Assembly: GCA_023667765.1 (NCBI GenBank)
Contig: JAMOZS010000026.1
Location: forward strand, 1-36,554
DNA length: 36,554 nucleotides
Direction: 5' to 3'
From: Roseburia sp.
GTDB taxonomy: Bacteria > Bacillota > Clostridia > Lachnospirales > Lachnospiraceae
Positions within the stretch are counted from its first letter, which is position 1. Each line of letters opens with the position of its first letter. Under the pieces are notes generated by a model. The model was not told the origin of the DNA, did no database searches, and saw only the letters and a program-made list of their open reading frames with translations. Below, piece after piece: positions 13,019 to 21,992 of the stretch. Both the position numbers and the translations under genes were made by a program.

Positions 13019-14633
13019 ACATTACATATTTTTTTAATGTGGCTTCCACAGCGCCCGTGCCGCTTGACAGTTCCGCAAAATACGTTTTTACAAGCTCCGC
13101 CATACCGATGGCTGTTAAATCCACGCCGAATATCTTTTCATTTGATAAAAGAGTATCCAGTCCGCTTAAGTCCTTGGGAGTGTTTGACAGCTCATAATCC
13201 TTCACATAAGCGCCTGCCTTTTCCAGCAGAGGGTCAGCGCTGGGCGTAAAGGCATTGCCCTTATCATCTACCGCCATAAGATAACGAAGCCATCCTGCGA
13301 ATACCAGAGGAATCAGCTTTAAATCCTCCGTTTTGAGAGAGGGTGATTTCTCGTATGCCTTGATGGTCTCACCGAAGCGGATAGCCAGCTTCTGGGAGGT
13401 GTCTGTGGCGATACGCTGAGGGGTGTCCGGCATAAAAGGATTGGGTATCCGTACATTTACGACCTGGTCAATGAACTCCTTCGGGTTAAGGATGCCGGGA
13501 TTCACCACTACAGGAAGTCCTTCCTTATAGCCGATAGTCTCTACCATCTTTTTTAGCAGAGGATTCTTCATCTCTTCGGAAATCAGTGTGTATCCCAGCA
13601 GGCAGCCATAGATGGCCAGCGTGGTATGCAGGGGATTTAAGCAGGTGCAGACCTTCATTTTTTCCACCTTGTCGACGGTTTCCCGCTGGGTAAAGATGAC
13701 GCCGCCTTGTTCTAAAGGAGGTCTGCCATTGGGGAAAGCGTCCTCAATAACCAGATACTCGCATTCCTCGGCGTTGACGAAGGGGGCAATATAAGTATTT
13801 TTGGAGGTGATGACAGGCTCCAGCTCTTCGATGCCGTCCGCTGCCAGCATGGCCTCCACCTTGGCATCGGGCCTGGGAGTAATCTTGTCAATCATAGACC
13901 AGGGGAAGGAGACCTTTGACGAATCCTCAAGATAAGAGAGGAAGCCCTTATCCGCCAAATCCCTTTCGCACCAGGCTTTGGCGAAGGCGCTGACAGCTCC
14001 GTAGAGCTTATCCCCGTTGTGGGAGCAGTTATCCATACTGACCATGGCAATGGGCAGAGCGCCGTTTACATAGCGATGGTACAAAAGGGAGACTACCTTT
14101 CCCAGATAGCTGTCAGGAGCCTCGGGCCCTTTTTCGAAATCAGCGGCAATGGCGGGAAGGAGAGTACCCTTTGCGTCGCTTATGGCATAGCCCTTTTCTG
14201 TGATGGTGAAGCTTGCCAGCTGCAGGGAAGGTTTCTCGAAGATTTCTTTCAGGCGGGAGTACTCCCTGGCATTTTTACTGTCTAAAATAAGGGATTCCAT
14301 AATACTGCCCACCACGGTCTTTTCCACGGTATTATCTGCCTTCAGAGTGGCAAGGATGGTCAGATTGTCATGAGGACGGTTGCTCTTCTCGATAATCTCA
14401 TAATCATAGCCCTCGGCGGCAATCAGCCCGGTATCCAGAATCCCTTTGTTTAACAGACCCTGAACGACATTTGCCTGAAATGCCCGAAAGATATTGCCTG
14501 CGCCAAAGTGAATCCAAATGGGTTTCTCGTAAGTATTTTTTTTAACCCTTTCATAATCAAAGGCGGGAAGCGCATAGCCGGCAGCCTCAAAGGCGGTGCG
14601 GTCTGCTTCCAGTCCTGCTAAAGTTAATTTCAT
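13017..14633 (-). CDS. uxuB: fructuronate reductase / mannitol dehydrogenase family
   Basis: An NAD-dependent polyol dehydrogenase of 538 residues, converting D-fructuronate to D-mannonate (or acting in reverse). The Rossmann start IWIHFGAGNIFRAF (about 40-53) is typical of the Clostridial branch. FTITEKGYAI, MVSMDNCSHNGD and the helical C-terminal domain with the catalytic Lys segment follow the long-chain mannitol dehydrogenase pattern. The start is MKLTLAGLE at 14633, with GAGGAAAAC just upstream; a longer frame to 14696 lacks a site. It lies 71 bases downstream of uxuA on the same strand, and this pairing is what makes fructuronate the likely substrate. Confidence 0.9.
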   Translation of the reverse strand: MKLTLAGLEADRTAFEAAGYALPAFDYERVKKNTYEKPIWIHFGAGNIFRAFQANVVQGLLNKGILDTGLIAAEGYDYEIIEKSNRPHDNLTILATLKADNTVEKTVVGSIMESLILDSKNAREYSRLKEIFEKPSLQLASFTITEKGYAISDAKGTLLPAIAADFEKGPEAPDSYLGKVVSLLYHRYVNGALPIAMVSMDNCSHNGDKLYGAVSAFAKAWCERDLADKGFLSYLEDSSKVSFPWSMIDKITPRPDAKVEAMLAADGIEELEPVITSKNTYIAPFVNAEECEYLVIEDAFPNGRPPLEQGGVIFTQRETVDKVEKMKVCTCLNPLHTTLAIYGCLLGYTLISEEMKNPLLKKMVETIGYKEGLPVVVNPGILNPKEFIDQVVNVRIPNPFMPDTPQRIATDTSQKLAIRFGETIKAYEKSPSLKTEDLKLIPLVFAGWLRYLMAVDDKGNAFTPSADPLLEKAGAYVKDYELSNTPKDLSGLDTLLSNEKIFGVDLTAIGMAELVKTYFAELSSGTGAVEATLKKYVM

Positions 14634-14704
14634 GTTTTCCTCATTTCTGCGTTGCTTTTTGTATCGTTTTGGTTTGTGGATGCAGCGCGGACACAAACCT
14701 CAAA

Positions 14705-15778
14705 TTATGCGTTCCTGTGCTGTTTCTCAATTGCCTCCCAGAGACCGTTTAAATAGGCGGCGCCCAGCGCTCTGTCATAAAGGCCGTATCCGGGCATGGC
14801 TACCTCGTCCCAAATCATACGGCCGTGGTCGGGACGGATAGGCCCCTCGAAGCCGATATCATACAGCGCCAGCATAATTTCATACATATCGAAGGTTCCA
14901 TCGCTGGAAAGGTGCGCGGACTCCTCAAAATCCGTGGGAGAATTAAACTTCAGGTTGCGCACATGGGCGAAATGGATTCTGCCCTTCAGGGAGCGAATCA
15001 TATCAGGCAGGTCGTTCTCCAGATTGGTGCCGTAAGAGCCGGAACAGAAGGTTACGCCGTTGTGGGGATTGTCTACCATTTTCATCATACGCAGAATGTT
15101 TGATTTATTAATAATGATACGGGGCAGACCAAAGACGCTCCAGGCCGGGTCGTCGGGATGAATGGCCATATTGATATCGTATTTGTCGCAGACGGGCATA
15201 ATGCGCTCCAGAAAATACTTGAGATTCGCAAACAGCTTCTCGTCATCCACATCCTTATACATTTCAAACAGCTCCTTGATATGAGCCATGCGCTCAGGCT
15301 CCCAGCCGGGAAGAATACTTCCGTTGGCGTCGCCGGAAATGGATGCAAACATATCCTCCGGGTTCAGGGCGTCCACCGCTTCCTGGGTATATGCCAGAAC
15401 AGTGGAGCCGTCGGGCCTTACTCTGGCAAGCTCGGTGCGAGTCCAGTCAAATACAGGCATGAAGTTATAGCATACCATGTGAATGTCGGCCTGCCCCAGG
15501 CGTTCCAGGGTAGTGATATAGTTATCGATGTATTGCTCCCGGTCGGGGGTGCCCACCTTTATGGCGTCATGTATGTTTACGCTTTCGATACCGGCCAGGG
15601 TAAGGCCTGCGTCCTCAATTTCCTTTTTCAGGGCAAGGATATCCTTCATTTCCCAGACCTCGCCGGGAGCGCTGCCATAGAGGGTGGAAATCACACCGGT
15701 TACGCCGGGAATCTGCCGGATTTGCTTCAAAGTAACGGTATCGTATTTGCTGCCGTACCAACGTAGTGTCATCTGCAT
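14705..15778 (-). CDS. uxuA: mannonate dehydratase
   Basis: Dehydrates D-mannonate to 2-keto-3-deoxygluconate in glucuronate catabolism. It is a TIM-barrel metalloenzyme of 357 residues. Family hallmarks are MTLRWYGSKYDTVTL, IPGVTGVISTLYG, VCYNFMPVFDWTRT, AIHPDDP, the metal-binding FCSGSYG region, IHFAHVRN and RPDHGRMIWDE. The start is placed at 15778 (MQMTLRW): GGAGG lies eight bases before it, inside the longer frame that starts at 15793. It is the first gene of a two-gene unit with uxuB. Enzymes for the next steps (KDG kinase and aldolase) are not in the window. Confidence 0.95.
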   Translation of the reverse strand: MQMTLRWYGSKYDTVTLKQIRQIPGVTGVISTLYGSAPGEVWEMKDILALKKEIEDAGLTLAGIESVNIHDAIKVGTPDREQYIDNYITTLERLGQADIHMVCYNFMPVFDWTRTELARVRPDGSTVLAYTQEAVDALNPEDMFASISGDANGSILPGWEPERMAHIKELFEMYKDVDDEKLFANLKYFLERIMPVCDKYDINMAIHPDDPAWSVFGLPRIIINKSNILRMMKMVDNPHNGVTFCSGSYGTNLENDLPDMIRSLKGRIHFAHVRNLKFNSPTDFEESAHLSSDGTFDMYEIMLALYDIGFEGPIRPDHGRMIWDEVAMPGYGLYDRALGAAYLNGLWEAIEKQHRNA

Positions 15779-16020
15779 GAAAAAGTCCTCCATTCAAAAT
15801 ATGATTTAGTTTGTTTTGACGTATCTATGCATATCATGCACAGCTGTCAGGAAGAATATGTGCGACGCCTCCAAAGTCCGAAAGAGCGAGACTGTCGACT
15901 TTCAGTATAATGGAAATTAAAATGAAGGAAAAGTATATATATTGCTGGAAATAGGGCGAAAATTGCGCGGGTATATTTTCGGAAAAGTCAGGGAAAATAG
16001 GAAGGAGACAGAAGCTTAGC
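15779..16020. promoter_or_regulatory. divergent control region between uxuA and the GH2 gene
   Basis: The 242-base space must hold promoters in both directions. TATAAT at 15906-15911 on the plus strand has no good -35. TTGACG at 15817-15822 lacks a matching -10. TGCAT-ATC-ATGCA (15828-15840) is a two-fold site that could bind the nearby AraC or another regulator. No convincing cre site was found. Confidence 0.35.
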
Positions 16021-18300
16021 ATGCTTCGGAATGGAGAGAAAATGGGCAAAAAGATAAATTGGAATGAAGGCTGGAAATTTACAAAGGAGAAAACAGAAAT
16101 CAGGGAGGGCGGCTCTGTGCTGGACAGCGGCAGCTGGGAAGAGGTAACGCTTCCCCATACCTGGAACGGAAGAGACGGTCAGGATGGAGGCAATGATTAT
16201 TATCGGGGAACCGGTTATTATGTAAAGCCTTTGTCTAAACAGGAGGTAAGCTGCGCCCAGGAAGTGTATGTAGAGCTGGAAGGAGCCAATTCCTCGGCCT
16301 GGCTGTATGTAAACGGCAGAGAGGCGGGGCATCATCACGGAGGGTATTCTACCTGGCGGGTGAATATTACGGAATTTTTGGAGGAGGAAAATGAGATTCT
16401 GGTAGCGGTGGACAATGCCCCCAATGATTTTGTCTATCCCCAGATGGCCGACTTTACCTTTTATGGGGGTCTGTACCGAAATGTTTCCTTACTTTGCGTG
16501 TCGGGTACCCGGTTTGACCTGGATTATTTCGGAGGCTGCGGCGTGGAAATAAAGCCGCAGATTCAGGGAAAGGATGCGGAAGTGGACGTCATGGTGTGGC
16601 TTACCGGAGCGGACGGTTCGGAAACGCTGGAATATACGATTCTGGACGGAGAGGAAAAAATTGCTTTTGCGAGGGGTGACAGTGGGACACCCGGGGTGCG
16701 CATGACAATCCCTGACGTCCATCTGTGGCATGGAGTAAAAGATCCTCATTTGTATTGGCTGGAGGTGCAGTTAAAAAGGGACGGGGAGCAGTTGGATATG
16801 CGCAGGGTACGCTTTGGCTGCCGCAGCTTTGAAATCCATCCCGAGAAAGGGTTTCTTTTAAACGGAGAGAGTTATCCCCTGCGGGGGGTATCCCGTCACC
16901 AGGACAGACCGGACATCGGCAATGCGCTGTGCGAGGAGCATCACAGAGAGGATATGGAATTGATATGTGAGATGGGGGCAAATACCATTCGTCTGGCTCA
17001 TTATCAGCATGACCAATATTTTTATCATCTTTGTGACGAGAAGGGAATGGTGGTCTGGGCAGAAATTCCCTATATTTCAAAGCATATGCCAAAAGGGGTG
17101 GAAAATACCATAAGCCAGCTGAAGGAGTTGATTGTTCAGAATATCAATCATCCCTCTATTGTGGTTTGGGGTCTGTCCAATGAGATAACCATGGGCGGAG
17201 GCTCCACTCCGGATTTGGTGGAAAATCACAGGATATTAAACAATCTAGCCCATGAGCTGGATGATACCAGAAAGACCGCCGTGGCTGTGGTTTCCATGTG
17301 CGATATGGATGAGGAATATCTGAAAATACCGGATGTGATTTCTTATAATCATTATTTCGGCTGGTATGGGGGAGACACCTCTATGAACGGGCCTTTTATG
17401 GATGAATTTCACGAGAGATATCCTGGAAAGCCAATCGGCATGAGCGAGTACGGCTGTGAAGCGCTCAACTGGCACAGCTCCCAGCCCGAGCAGGGGGATT
17501 ATACGGAGGAATATCAGGCCTATTATCATGAGGAGCTCATAAAGCAGCTTTTTACCAGACCCTTCATCTGGGCAACCCATGTATGGAATATGTTTGATTT
17601 TGCGGCGGACGCCAGAGCGGAGGGCGGAGAGGACGGAATGAATCACAAGGGTCTGGTTACCTTTGACCGTAAATACAAAAAGGATGCTTTTTATGCGTAT
17701 AAGGCATGGCTCTCCGAGGAGCCCTTTGTCCATATCTGCGGAAAGCGTTATGTGGAGCGGGTGGAGCCTGTCACCAAAGTGACGGTTTATTCTAATCAGC
17801 CGGAGGTGGAGCTGTATGCGGACAGCGTTCTGGTAGAGAAGAAAAAGAGCGAGGAGCATTTTTTCTACTTTGACGTACCCAACGAGGGGAAAACCAGGCT
17901 TCTTGCAAAGGCCGGGAGCTGTAAGGATGAGAGTGTCCTTCAGAGAGTGAAAACCTTTAACGAGGACTATCGTATGAAGGAGACCGGGGAAGTGTTGAAC
18001 TGGTTTGAGATTACGGCGCCGGAGGGTTTTTATTCCATTCATGATAAGGTGGGGGATATTATGGAAACCGAACCGGGGAAGGCGTTGATAGAAGAGCTTC
18101 TGGTCAGAATGCTGCCGGGAGGCGGAGGGGAGAGCGAAAAAAAGGATGGAGCAAAATCCTCCGGTATGATGGGGATTCTGCCCGGCTTTACTTTGAAAAG
18201 ACTCTTCTCTGTAATGGGAGCAGTCGGCGGGAAGGACAGACCCACGAAGGAGGAGCTGCTTGAAATCAATCAAAGGTTGAATCAAATTCGGAAAAAATAA
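16021..18300 (+). CDS. glycoside hydrolase family 2 (beta-galactosidase or beta-glucuronidase)
   Basis: A retaining beta-glycosidase of 759 residues with no signal peptide, so cytoplasmic. The sugar-binding jelly roll (about 1-165) contains LPHTWNGRDGQDGGNDYYRG and is followed by an Ig-like domain and the TIM barrel. The acid/base is E388 (GLSNEI) and the nucleophile E476 (MSEYG). N541-H-K543 fits the NxK motif linked to glucuronide carboxylate binding, but similar NxKGLV segments also occur in GH2 beta-galactosidases, so it is not decisive. A helical tail after about residue 660 is family-specific to Clostridial members. Divergent uxuAB favours glucuronides. The start may be 16042 (MGKKINW), which has GGAGAG close upstream. 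Confidence 0.88.
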   Translation: MLRNGEKMGKKINWNEGWKFTKEKTEIREGGSVLDSGSWEEVTLPHTWNGRDGQDGGNDYYRGTGYYVKPLSKQEVSCAQEVYVELEGANSSAWLYVNGREAGHHHGGYSTWRVNITEFLEEENEILVAVDNAPNDFVYPQMADFTFYGGLYRNVSLLCVSGTRFDLDYFGGCGVEIKPQIQGKDAEVDVMVWLTGADGSETLEYTILDGEEKIAFARGDSGTPGVRMTIPDVHLWHGVKDPHLYWLEVQLKRDGEQLDMRRVRFGCRSFEIHPEKGFLLNGESYPLRGVSRHQDRPDIGNALCEEHHREDMELICEMGANTIRLAHYQHDQYFYHLCDEKGMVVWAEIPYISKHMPKGVENTISQLKELIVQNINHPSIVVWGLSNEITMGGGSTPDLVENHRILNNLAHELDDTRKTAVAVVSMCDMDEEYLKIPDVISYNHYFGWYGGDTSMNGPFMDEFHERYPGKPIGMSEYGCEALNWHSSQPEQGDYTEEYQAYYHEELIKQLFTRPFIWATHVWNMFDFAADARAEGGEDGMNHKGLVTFDRKYKKDAFYAYKAWLSEEPFVHICGKRYVERVEPVTKVTVYSNQPEVELYADSVLVEKKKSEEHFFYFDVPNEGKTRLLAKAGSCKDESVLQRVKTFNEDYRMKETGEVLNWFEITAPEGFYSIHDKVGDIMETEPGKALIEELLVRMLPGGGGESEKKDGAKSSGMMGILPGFTLKRLFSVMGAVGGKDRPTKEELLEINQRLNQIRKK

Positions 18301-18308
18301 TTTTTTAT

Positions 18309-18338
18309 AACAGGGCTGCCTTTGGCGGCCCTGTTTTG
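18309..18338 (+). terminator. intrinsic terminator after the GH2 gene
   Basis: AACAGGGCTGCC (18309-18320) pairs with GGCGGCCCTGTT (18324-18335), one mismatch, followed by TTT. Its strength suggests the AraC gene is transcribed separately. Confidence 0.85.
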
Positions 18339-18409
18339 GGGTTTGGTAACAGCCTGGTCATAGGTGCCATGAGACTTGCGGGCGCAGGGGAATTTCGGCC
18401 GGGAAAAAA

Positions 18410-18439
18410 TTGACATAAAACGAAAGGGTGAGGTATGAT
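18410..18439 (+). promoter_or_regulatory. promoter of the AraC-family gene
   Basis: TTGACA (18410-18415) and TATGAT (18434-18439) are 18 bases apart, just after an AT run. The leader would be about 23 bases and includes GGGAGG. Confidence 0.7.
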
Positions 18440-18467
18440 AATTTTAATATTTCGGGAGGAAGAGCAC

Positions 18468-19361
18468 ATGAAGGAAAACAGGCTGCGGCGGCTGGCGGCT
18501 ACGGATGAACGCCAGTATATGATGAATGACAATTATGAGGTATATGAGAAACAGGGAGAGCCGTTGGGCGCCATAAGCTTCCATTACCACAATTTTTATG
18601 AAATCATCTATGTGCTGGAGGGTGAATATTCCTCCATGATTGAGAATCACACCTATCATTTACATAAGGGAGATTTCCTCCTGATAAATCAGAATGTCAT
18701 GCATAAATATCATTACAGGGAAAATAAGCACGCTTCCTCCAAGCGGATTATCTTGTGGGTAACGGCACGAATGCTGGAGGATTTGTCTCAGGGGGATATG
18801 GATTTGACCGCCTGCTTTGGGGGTGGGGAGAATTGTGCCTGGCATTTCCCGGTATATTATGAGGAAATGCTGCGGGGGTATCTTTTGAAGCTGGCCATGT
18901 CGGAGCTGATAGAAGGGGAACTGCCCGGTGCGAAGCAGGTTTCGGACAGAGCGTATCTCAGTTTGTTTTTTGTGTATCTGAATCTTCTGTGCGGACGCCG
19001 GGAGTATTTGTTTCAGGACGAGAATGTGGTGGGCCATCCTTTGGTGGAGCAGGTCAACAGCTTCGTGGAGCAGCATATCAGAGAGGGTATTACCGTGGAT
19101 GAACTTGCAGAACAAATTCACATGAGCAAGTATCATTTCCTGCGAAAATTCAAGGAGTTGACCGGTCTTACGGTGCATGCTTTTATCATTCATAAGAGGC
19201 TTATCAGAGCCTGCGAGCTTTTAAAGGAGGGACAGAGTATCTCGGAGGTTTACCAGAACACGGGATTTGCGGATTATTCCTCCTTTCTGCGGAACTTCAA
19301 GGAGGCTTTCGGAGTATCTCCGAGGAAATATCTGGACTATTATCCGGACGGAAGGAGCTAA
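18468..19361 (+). CDS. AraC-family transcriptional regulator
   Basis: The protein has 297 residues. An N-terminal cupin sensor domain (FHYHNFYEIIYVLEGE, HLHKGDFLLINQNVMHKY) is joined to a C-terminal double helix-turn-helix (about 195-290) with ITVDELAEQIHMSKYHFLRKF and a second helix pair ending SEVYQNTGFADYSSFLRNF, then the family signature FGVSPRKY. The start is MKENRLRR at 18468, with GGGAGG about 11 bases upstream; a longer frame from 18435 overlaps the promoter. It follows the GH2 gene and probably senses a sugar or uronate for the uxuAB/GH2 locus. That assignment is from position only. Confidence 0.9.
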   Translation: MKENRLRRLAATDERQYMMNDNYEVYEKQGEPLGAISFHYHNFYEIIYVLEGEYSSMIENHTYHLHKGDFLLINQNVMHKYHYRENKHASSKRIILWVTARMLEDLSQGDMDLTACFGGGENCAWHFPVYYEEMLRGYLLKLAMSELIEGELPGAKQVSDRAYLSLFFVYLNLLCGRREYLFQDENVVGHPLVEQVNSFVEQHIREGITVDELAEQIHMSKYHFLRKFKELTGLTVHAFIIHKRLIRACELLKEGQSISEVYQNTGFADYSSFLRNFKEAFGVSPRKYLDYYPDGRS

Positions 19362-19422
19362 TGGCTTGCATCCCCGTTTTCGGCATATGAATCTGAGCTA
19401 TTTAGAACTACGGCATAGGGCT

Positions 19423-19450
19423 AAGGAGGGCGCCTTACGGCGTCCTTTTT
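19423..19450 (+). terminator. intrinsic terminator after the AraC gene
   Basis: GGGCGCC (19428-19434) and GGCGTCC (19439-19445) pair around TTAC and are followed by TTTTT. On the minus strand it abuts the stop codon of the converging gene and may serve both. Confidence 0.75.
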
Positions 19451-20744
19451 AGCCCGGCTCCGCGATTCTTGTAACGCCTACATAGATATCGGAAACTTCG
19501 TACCAGGTTGCATAGTCGGTAACCCCGGTTTGCGGGAGGTTGAAAATACCCTGGAAGGTGCGCACGGAGGCTGCGGTGGCAGGCCCGTAGATACCGTCCA
19601 CGGTGATGGTAGGAATGGCAGGATAATTGCGGGCAATGCGGTTTAGCTGGGTCTGGAGCTGACGCACCTTGTCGCCGGTGGAGCCGATGGTTAAATCGTA
19701 TCCGGGATAGGAGGAGGGGACGCCGGAAATAATCTCCGCAGTATTGATATACAAATCATTCCCGTAGTAATAGCGCAGAATTTCGATAGCGCTGTAACCC
19801 TCGTCCGCAAGATATCGGGAGCCCCACTGGCTTAAGCCGCTGCAGGTTACCCTTCTGCCGTCGCAGTAGGAGGTAAAGATGGGCTGGCGGACGCCGGGGC
19901 GGGACAGATAGTTGGCAAATACACTGTCCACCAGATAATCGATATTTTCAAAAATATTGCGCCCGTAAATCCATTTCTGGTCATAGGCGGTGGAAGAGGT
20001 AATGGTAAAATCATAGCCCTGATTTCTGTACCATTCCGTATACACGCGGTTCAGCGTAACGGACATAATGGCCAGAATGTTGGCATATATGGCGGCTTCC
20101 GGCCAGGTGGAATAAATTTCGCAGGAGGCCACATTTTTAATATAATCCTTGTAGCGCACCCAGTAGTTGGGAGCCGTGGAGTCTGAGGGCACTCCGTCAT
20201 GGACAATTACATATTCGGGAACAACTACCCGGCTTAATACGATTTCTCCGGTCTCGTCCATGGGCTTAATTTCATCCTCGGGGATTTTCGGCGGATATTC
20301 TCCGAAGAGCGTATGGGCCGGTATTACAATCACATCATTTTCGTCTGCGTCGGTAATCAGAGGGTCCATGCGGATAGGCTGCAGGGAGAGTTCCCCTGCA
20401 AGGATTTCCGAGCCGGACACGGTAACCGGTTCATAACCCTCGGCATTCACCGTAATATTATATTCGGAATAGGGCTGTTCTGCGGAGGGAGACATCGACA
20501 GAGCCGGGTCAGGAGCGGGAAGCTCTATGACGGGAGTCTGACCGGAAGAGTCAGTCGTCCAGGTGCTTATGGGCGATTCGGGGTCTCCTGTGTAAGAGAT
20601 ACTAACAGTGGCGTTTTCCACGGGAACCAGACCTATGGAGGAAATGACGCTGATTTTCAGGGAGCCTTCAAAGGAGCCCGGTGTACTTGCCGGGGCTGGG
20701 GCTTCCGTCTGAGCAGCATGCAGATTAAAAACAGGCATAATCAA
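19449..20744 (-). CDS. SpoIID/LytB-like protein with C-terminal peptidoglycan-binding domain
   Basis: The protein has 431 residues. An N-terminal carboxypeptidase-regulatory/CnaB-like beta domain (about 27-125, GSLKISVISSIGLVPVENATV) is followed by a SpoIID-like region (about 195-330: YIKNVASCEIYSTWPEAAIY, and GLSQWGSRYLADEGYSAIEI with RYYYG). A PG_binding_1 repeat comes last (about 345-420, LTIGSTGDKVRQLQTQLNRI, DGIYGPATAASVRTFQ). SpoIID family proteins are lytic transglycosylases in engulfment; this one keeps the domain outline but the catalytic Glu was not verified. AAAGGA favours the TTG at 20744; ATG 20738 is the alternative. The hydrophobic signal is missing or very short, so export is unclear. 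Confidence 0.75.
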   Translation of the reverse strand: MIMPVFNLHAAQTEAPAPASTPGSFEGSLKISVISSIGLVPVENATVSISYTGDPESPISTWTTDSSGQTPVIELPAPDPALSMSPSAEQPYSEYNITVNAEGYEPVTVSGSEILAGELSLQPIRMDPLITDADENDVIVIPAHTLFGEYPPKIPEDEIKPMDETGEIVLSRVVVPEYVIVHDGVPSDSTAPNYWVRYKDYIKNVASCEIYSTWPEAAIYANILAIMSVTLNRVYTEWYRNQGYDFTITSSTAYDQKWIYGRNIFENIDYLVDSVFANYLSRPGVRQPIFTSYCDGRRVTCSGLSQWGSRYLADEGYSAIEILRYYYGNDLYINTAEIISGVPSSYPGYDLTIGSTGDKVRQLQTQLNRIARNYPAIPTITVDGIYGPATAASVRTFQGIFNLPQTGVTDYATWYEVSDIYVGVTRIAEPG

Positions 20745-20771
20745 GCTATGTCCTTTTTTCCTTTATTACCG

Positions 20772-20798
20772 TAGTATATGCTGAAAAACAAAAAAAGT
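20772..20798 (-). promoter_or_regulatory. possible mother-cell (sigma-K/sigma-E type) promoter
   Basis: On the minus strand, CATATACTA (20780-20772) fits the sigma-K -10 pattern CATANNNTA, and AC lies 16 bases upstream (20798-20797). No good sigma-A -35 pairs with this -10. Sporulation control would suit the SpoIID-like gene that follows. The motif is short, so chance is possible. Confidence 0.35.
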
Positions 20799-20838
20799 GT
20801 TTATCCGGAACAGGATTCAAAATAATTTTATAAAATGC

Positions 20839-20867
20839 TTGACGAAATGGCAAATCTGGTGTAACAT
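20839..20867 (+). promoter_or_regulatory. promoter of the GntR-ABC operon
   Basis: TTGACG (20839-20844) and TAACAT (20862-20867) are 17 bases apart. The operator palindrome begins on the last base of the -10 box. Confidence 0.7.
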
Positions 20868-20888
20868 TGTATTAAGAAGATAATACAA
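20867..20888. promoter_or_regulatory. operator palindrome of the YtrA-type GntR regulator
   Basis: TTGTATTA-N6-TAATACAA is a perfect 8+8 inverted repeat over the transcription start. YtrA-type regulators repress their own ABC operons from such sites, so this is most likely the autoregulatory operator. Confidence 0.75.
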
Positions 20889-20919
20889 CAAATAAAAGAT
20901 ACAGGAAAGGGAGATGCAC

Positions 20920-21294
20920 ATGGCATGGAATTTAGATTCCGACAGACCAATTTATGCCCAGCTGGTGGAGCGTATGCAAAGGCAGATTGTGTCGGGAAGT
21001 TATGCCCCCGGGGCCAGACTGCCAAGCGTAAGAGAGCTGGCGGCCGTAGCGGCTGTCAATCCTAATACAATGCAGAAGGCATTTGCGGAATTAGAGCGCA
21101 GCGGGCTGATTATTACTCAGCGAACCAACGGGCGTACCGTTACGGAGGATACGGAGTTGATAAGCAGTATCAGACAGAACCTGGGAAAGAATCATATGGA
21201 TGAGTTTCTGGGTAAAATGAAGGAGCTTGGATTCTGCAAGGAGGATATTCTTGCGTTTATTGAAAATTCGTATGAGGGAGAAGCGAAAGAATGA
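20920..21294 (+). CDS. GntR-family regulator, YtrA subfamily
   Basis: The protein has 124 residues. A winged helix covers about residues 8-70 (PIYAQLVERMQRQIVSGSYA, LPSVRELAAVAAVNPNTMQK, GLIITQRTNGRTV). The short tail of about 50 helical residues defines the YtrA subfamily, which lacks a large ligand domain. The start is ATG 20920 because GGAAAGGGAG ends at 20913; the in-frame ATG at 20914 would directly abut it. The stop overlaps the ATPase start by four bases. It probably represses the operon in response to cell-envelope stress or an antimicrobial. Confidence 0.92.
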   Translation: MAWNLDSDRPIYAQLVERMQRQIVSGSYAPGARLPSVRELAAVAAVNPNTMQKAFAELERSGLIITQRTNGRTVTEDTELISSIRQNLGKNHMDEFLGKMKELGFCKEDILAFIENSYEGEAKE

Positions 21295-21992
21295 GTGACT
21301 TAGTGGAAATTGTGGGCCTGACCAAGTCCTATGATGGCAGGAGCATAGCGGTAAATAATATTTCAATCACACTTCCCAGAGGGAAGATTATCGGTCTTTT
21401 AGGACCGAACGGCAGCGGTAAGACGACGCTGATTAAAATGATGAACGGACTGTTAAAGCCTACCCGGGGCAGCATCAGGATTGACGGTAACGAAGTGGGG
21501 CCCGAGACGAAGGCCAAAGTGGCATATCTGCCTGACCGGACTTATCTTTCCGGTAACCAGAGAATCAGCGACATTCTGGAATATTTCGGAGATTTTTATG
21601 CTGATTTTTCACAGGGAAAGGCTCTGGAGATGCTGAAAAGCCTGAGTATTGATTCGACTGCCAAGCTGAGGACACTGTCTAAGGGAACAAAGGAAAAGGT
21701 ACAGTTGATTTTGGTTATGAGCAGAGAGGCGGATTTGTACATTCTGGATGAGCCTATTGCGGGAGTAGATCCGGCAGCCAGGGATTATATTCTCCGCACC
21801 ATTATTAACAATTATAATCCGGAGGCCACGGTGCTTATCTCCACCCATTTGATTTCGGATATTGAGCAGGTATTGGATGAAGTGATTTTCATGCGATACG
21901 GACAGCTGGCGTTGTATACCTCTGTGGATAATATCAGGGAAAAACAAGGCAAATCAGTAGATGCTTATTTCAGGGAGGTGTTCAAATGTTAG
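21291..21992 (+). CDS. ABC transporter ATP-binding protein (exporter type)
   Basis: The protein has 233 residues. Walker A GPNGSGKTT (about 38-46), a degenerate signature LSKGTKEKVQLIL in place of LSGGQ, Walker B DLYILDEPIAGVDPAARD and switch His in STHLISDIEQV. The LSKG signature is typical of the ATPases of YtrB-like and bacitracin/nisin-type ABC-2 exporters. It starts in the ATGA overlap with the regulator and overlaps the permease by seven bases, so the three proteins are translationally coupled. The substrate is unknown. Confidence 0.93.
   Translation: MSDLVEIVGLTKSYDGRSIAVNNISITLPRGKIIGLLGPNGSGKTTLIKMMNGLLKPTRGSIRIDGNEVGPETKAKVAYLPDRTYLSGNQRISDILEYFGDFYADFSQGKALEMLKSLSIDSTAKLRTLSKGTKEKVQLILVMSREADLYILDEPIAGVDPAARDYILRTIINNYNPEATVLISTHLISDIEQVLDEVIFMRYGQLALYTSVDNIREKQGKSVDAYFREVFKC

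Noticed and set aside
15158..15766. 202-residue plus-strand ORF opposite uxuA
   Set aside because: The minus frame is an intact mannonate dehydratase; the plus frame has no family resemblance.
17245..18285. 346-residue minus-strand ORF
   Set aside because: Shadow of the GH2 gene; the plus frame holds both catalytic glutamates and all domain motifs.
16541..18300. Firm call of beta-glucuronidase from the NxK motif
   Set aside because: NxKGLV segments also occur in GH2 beta-galactosidases, so the motif by itself does not settle the substrate.
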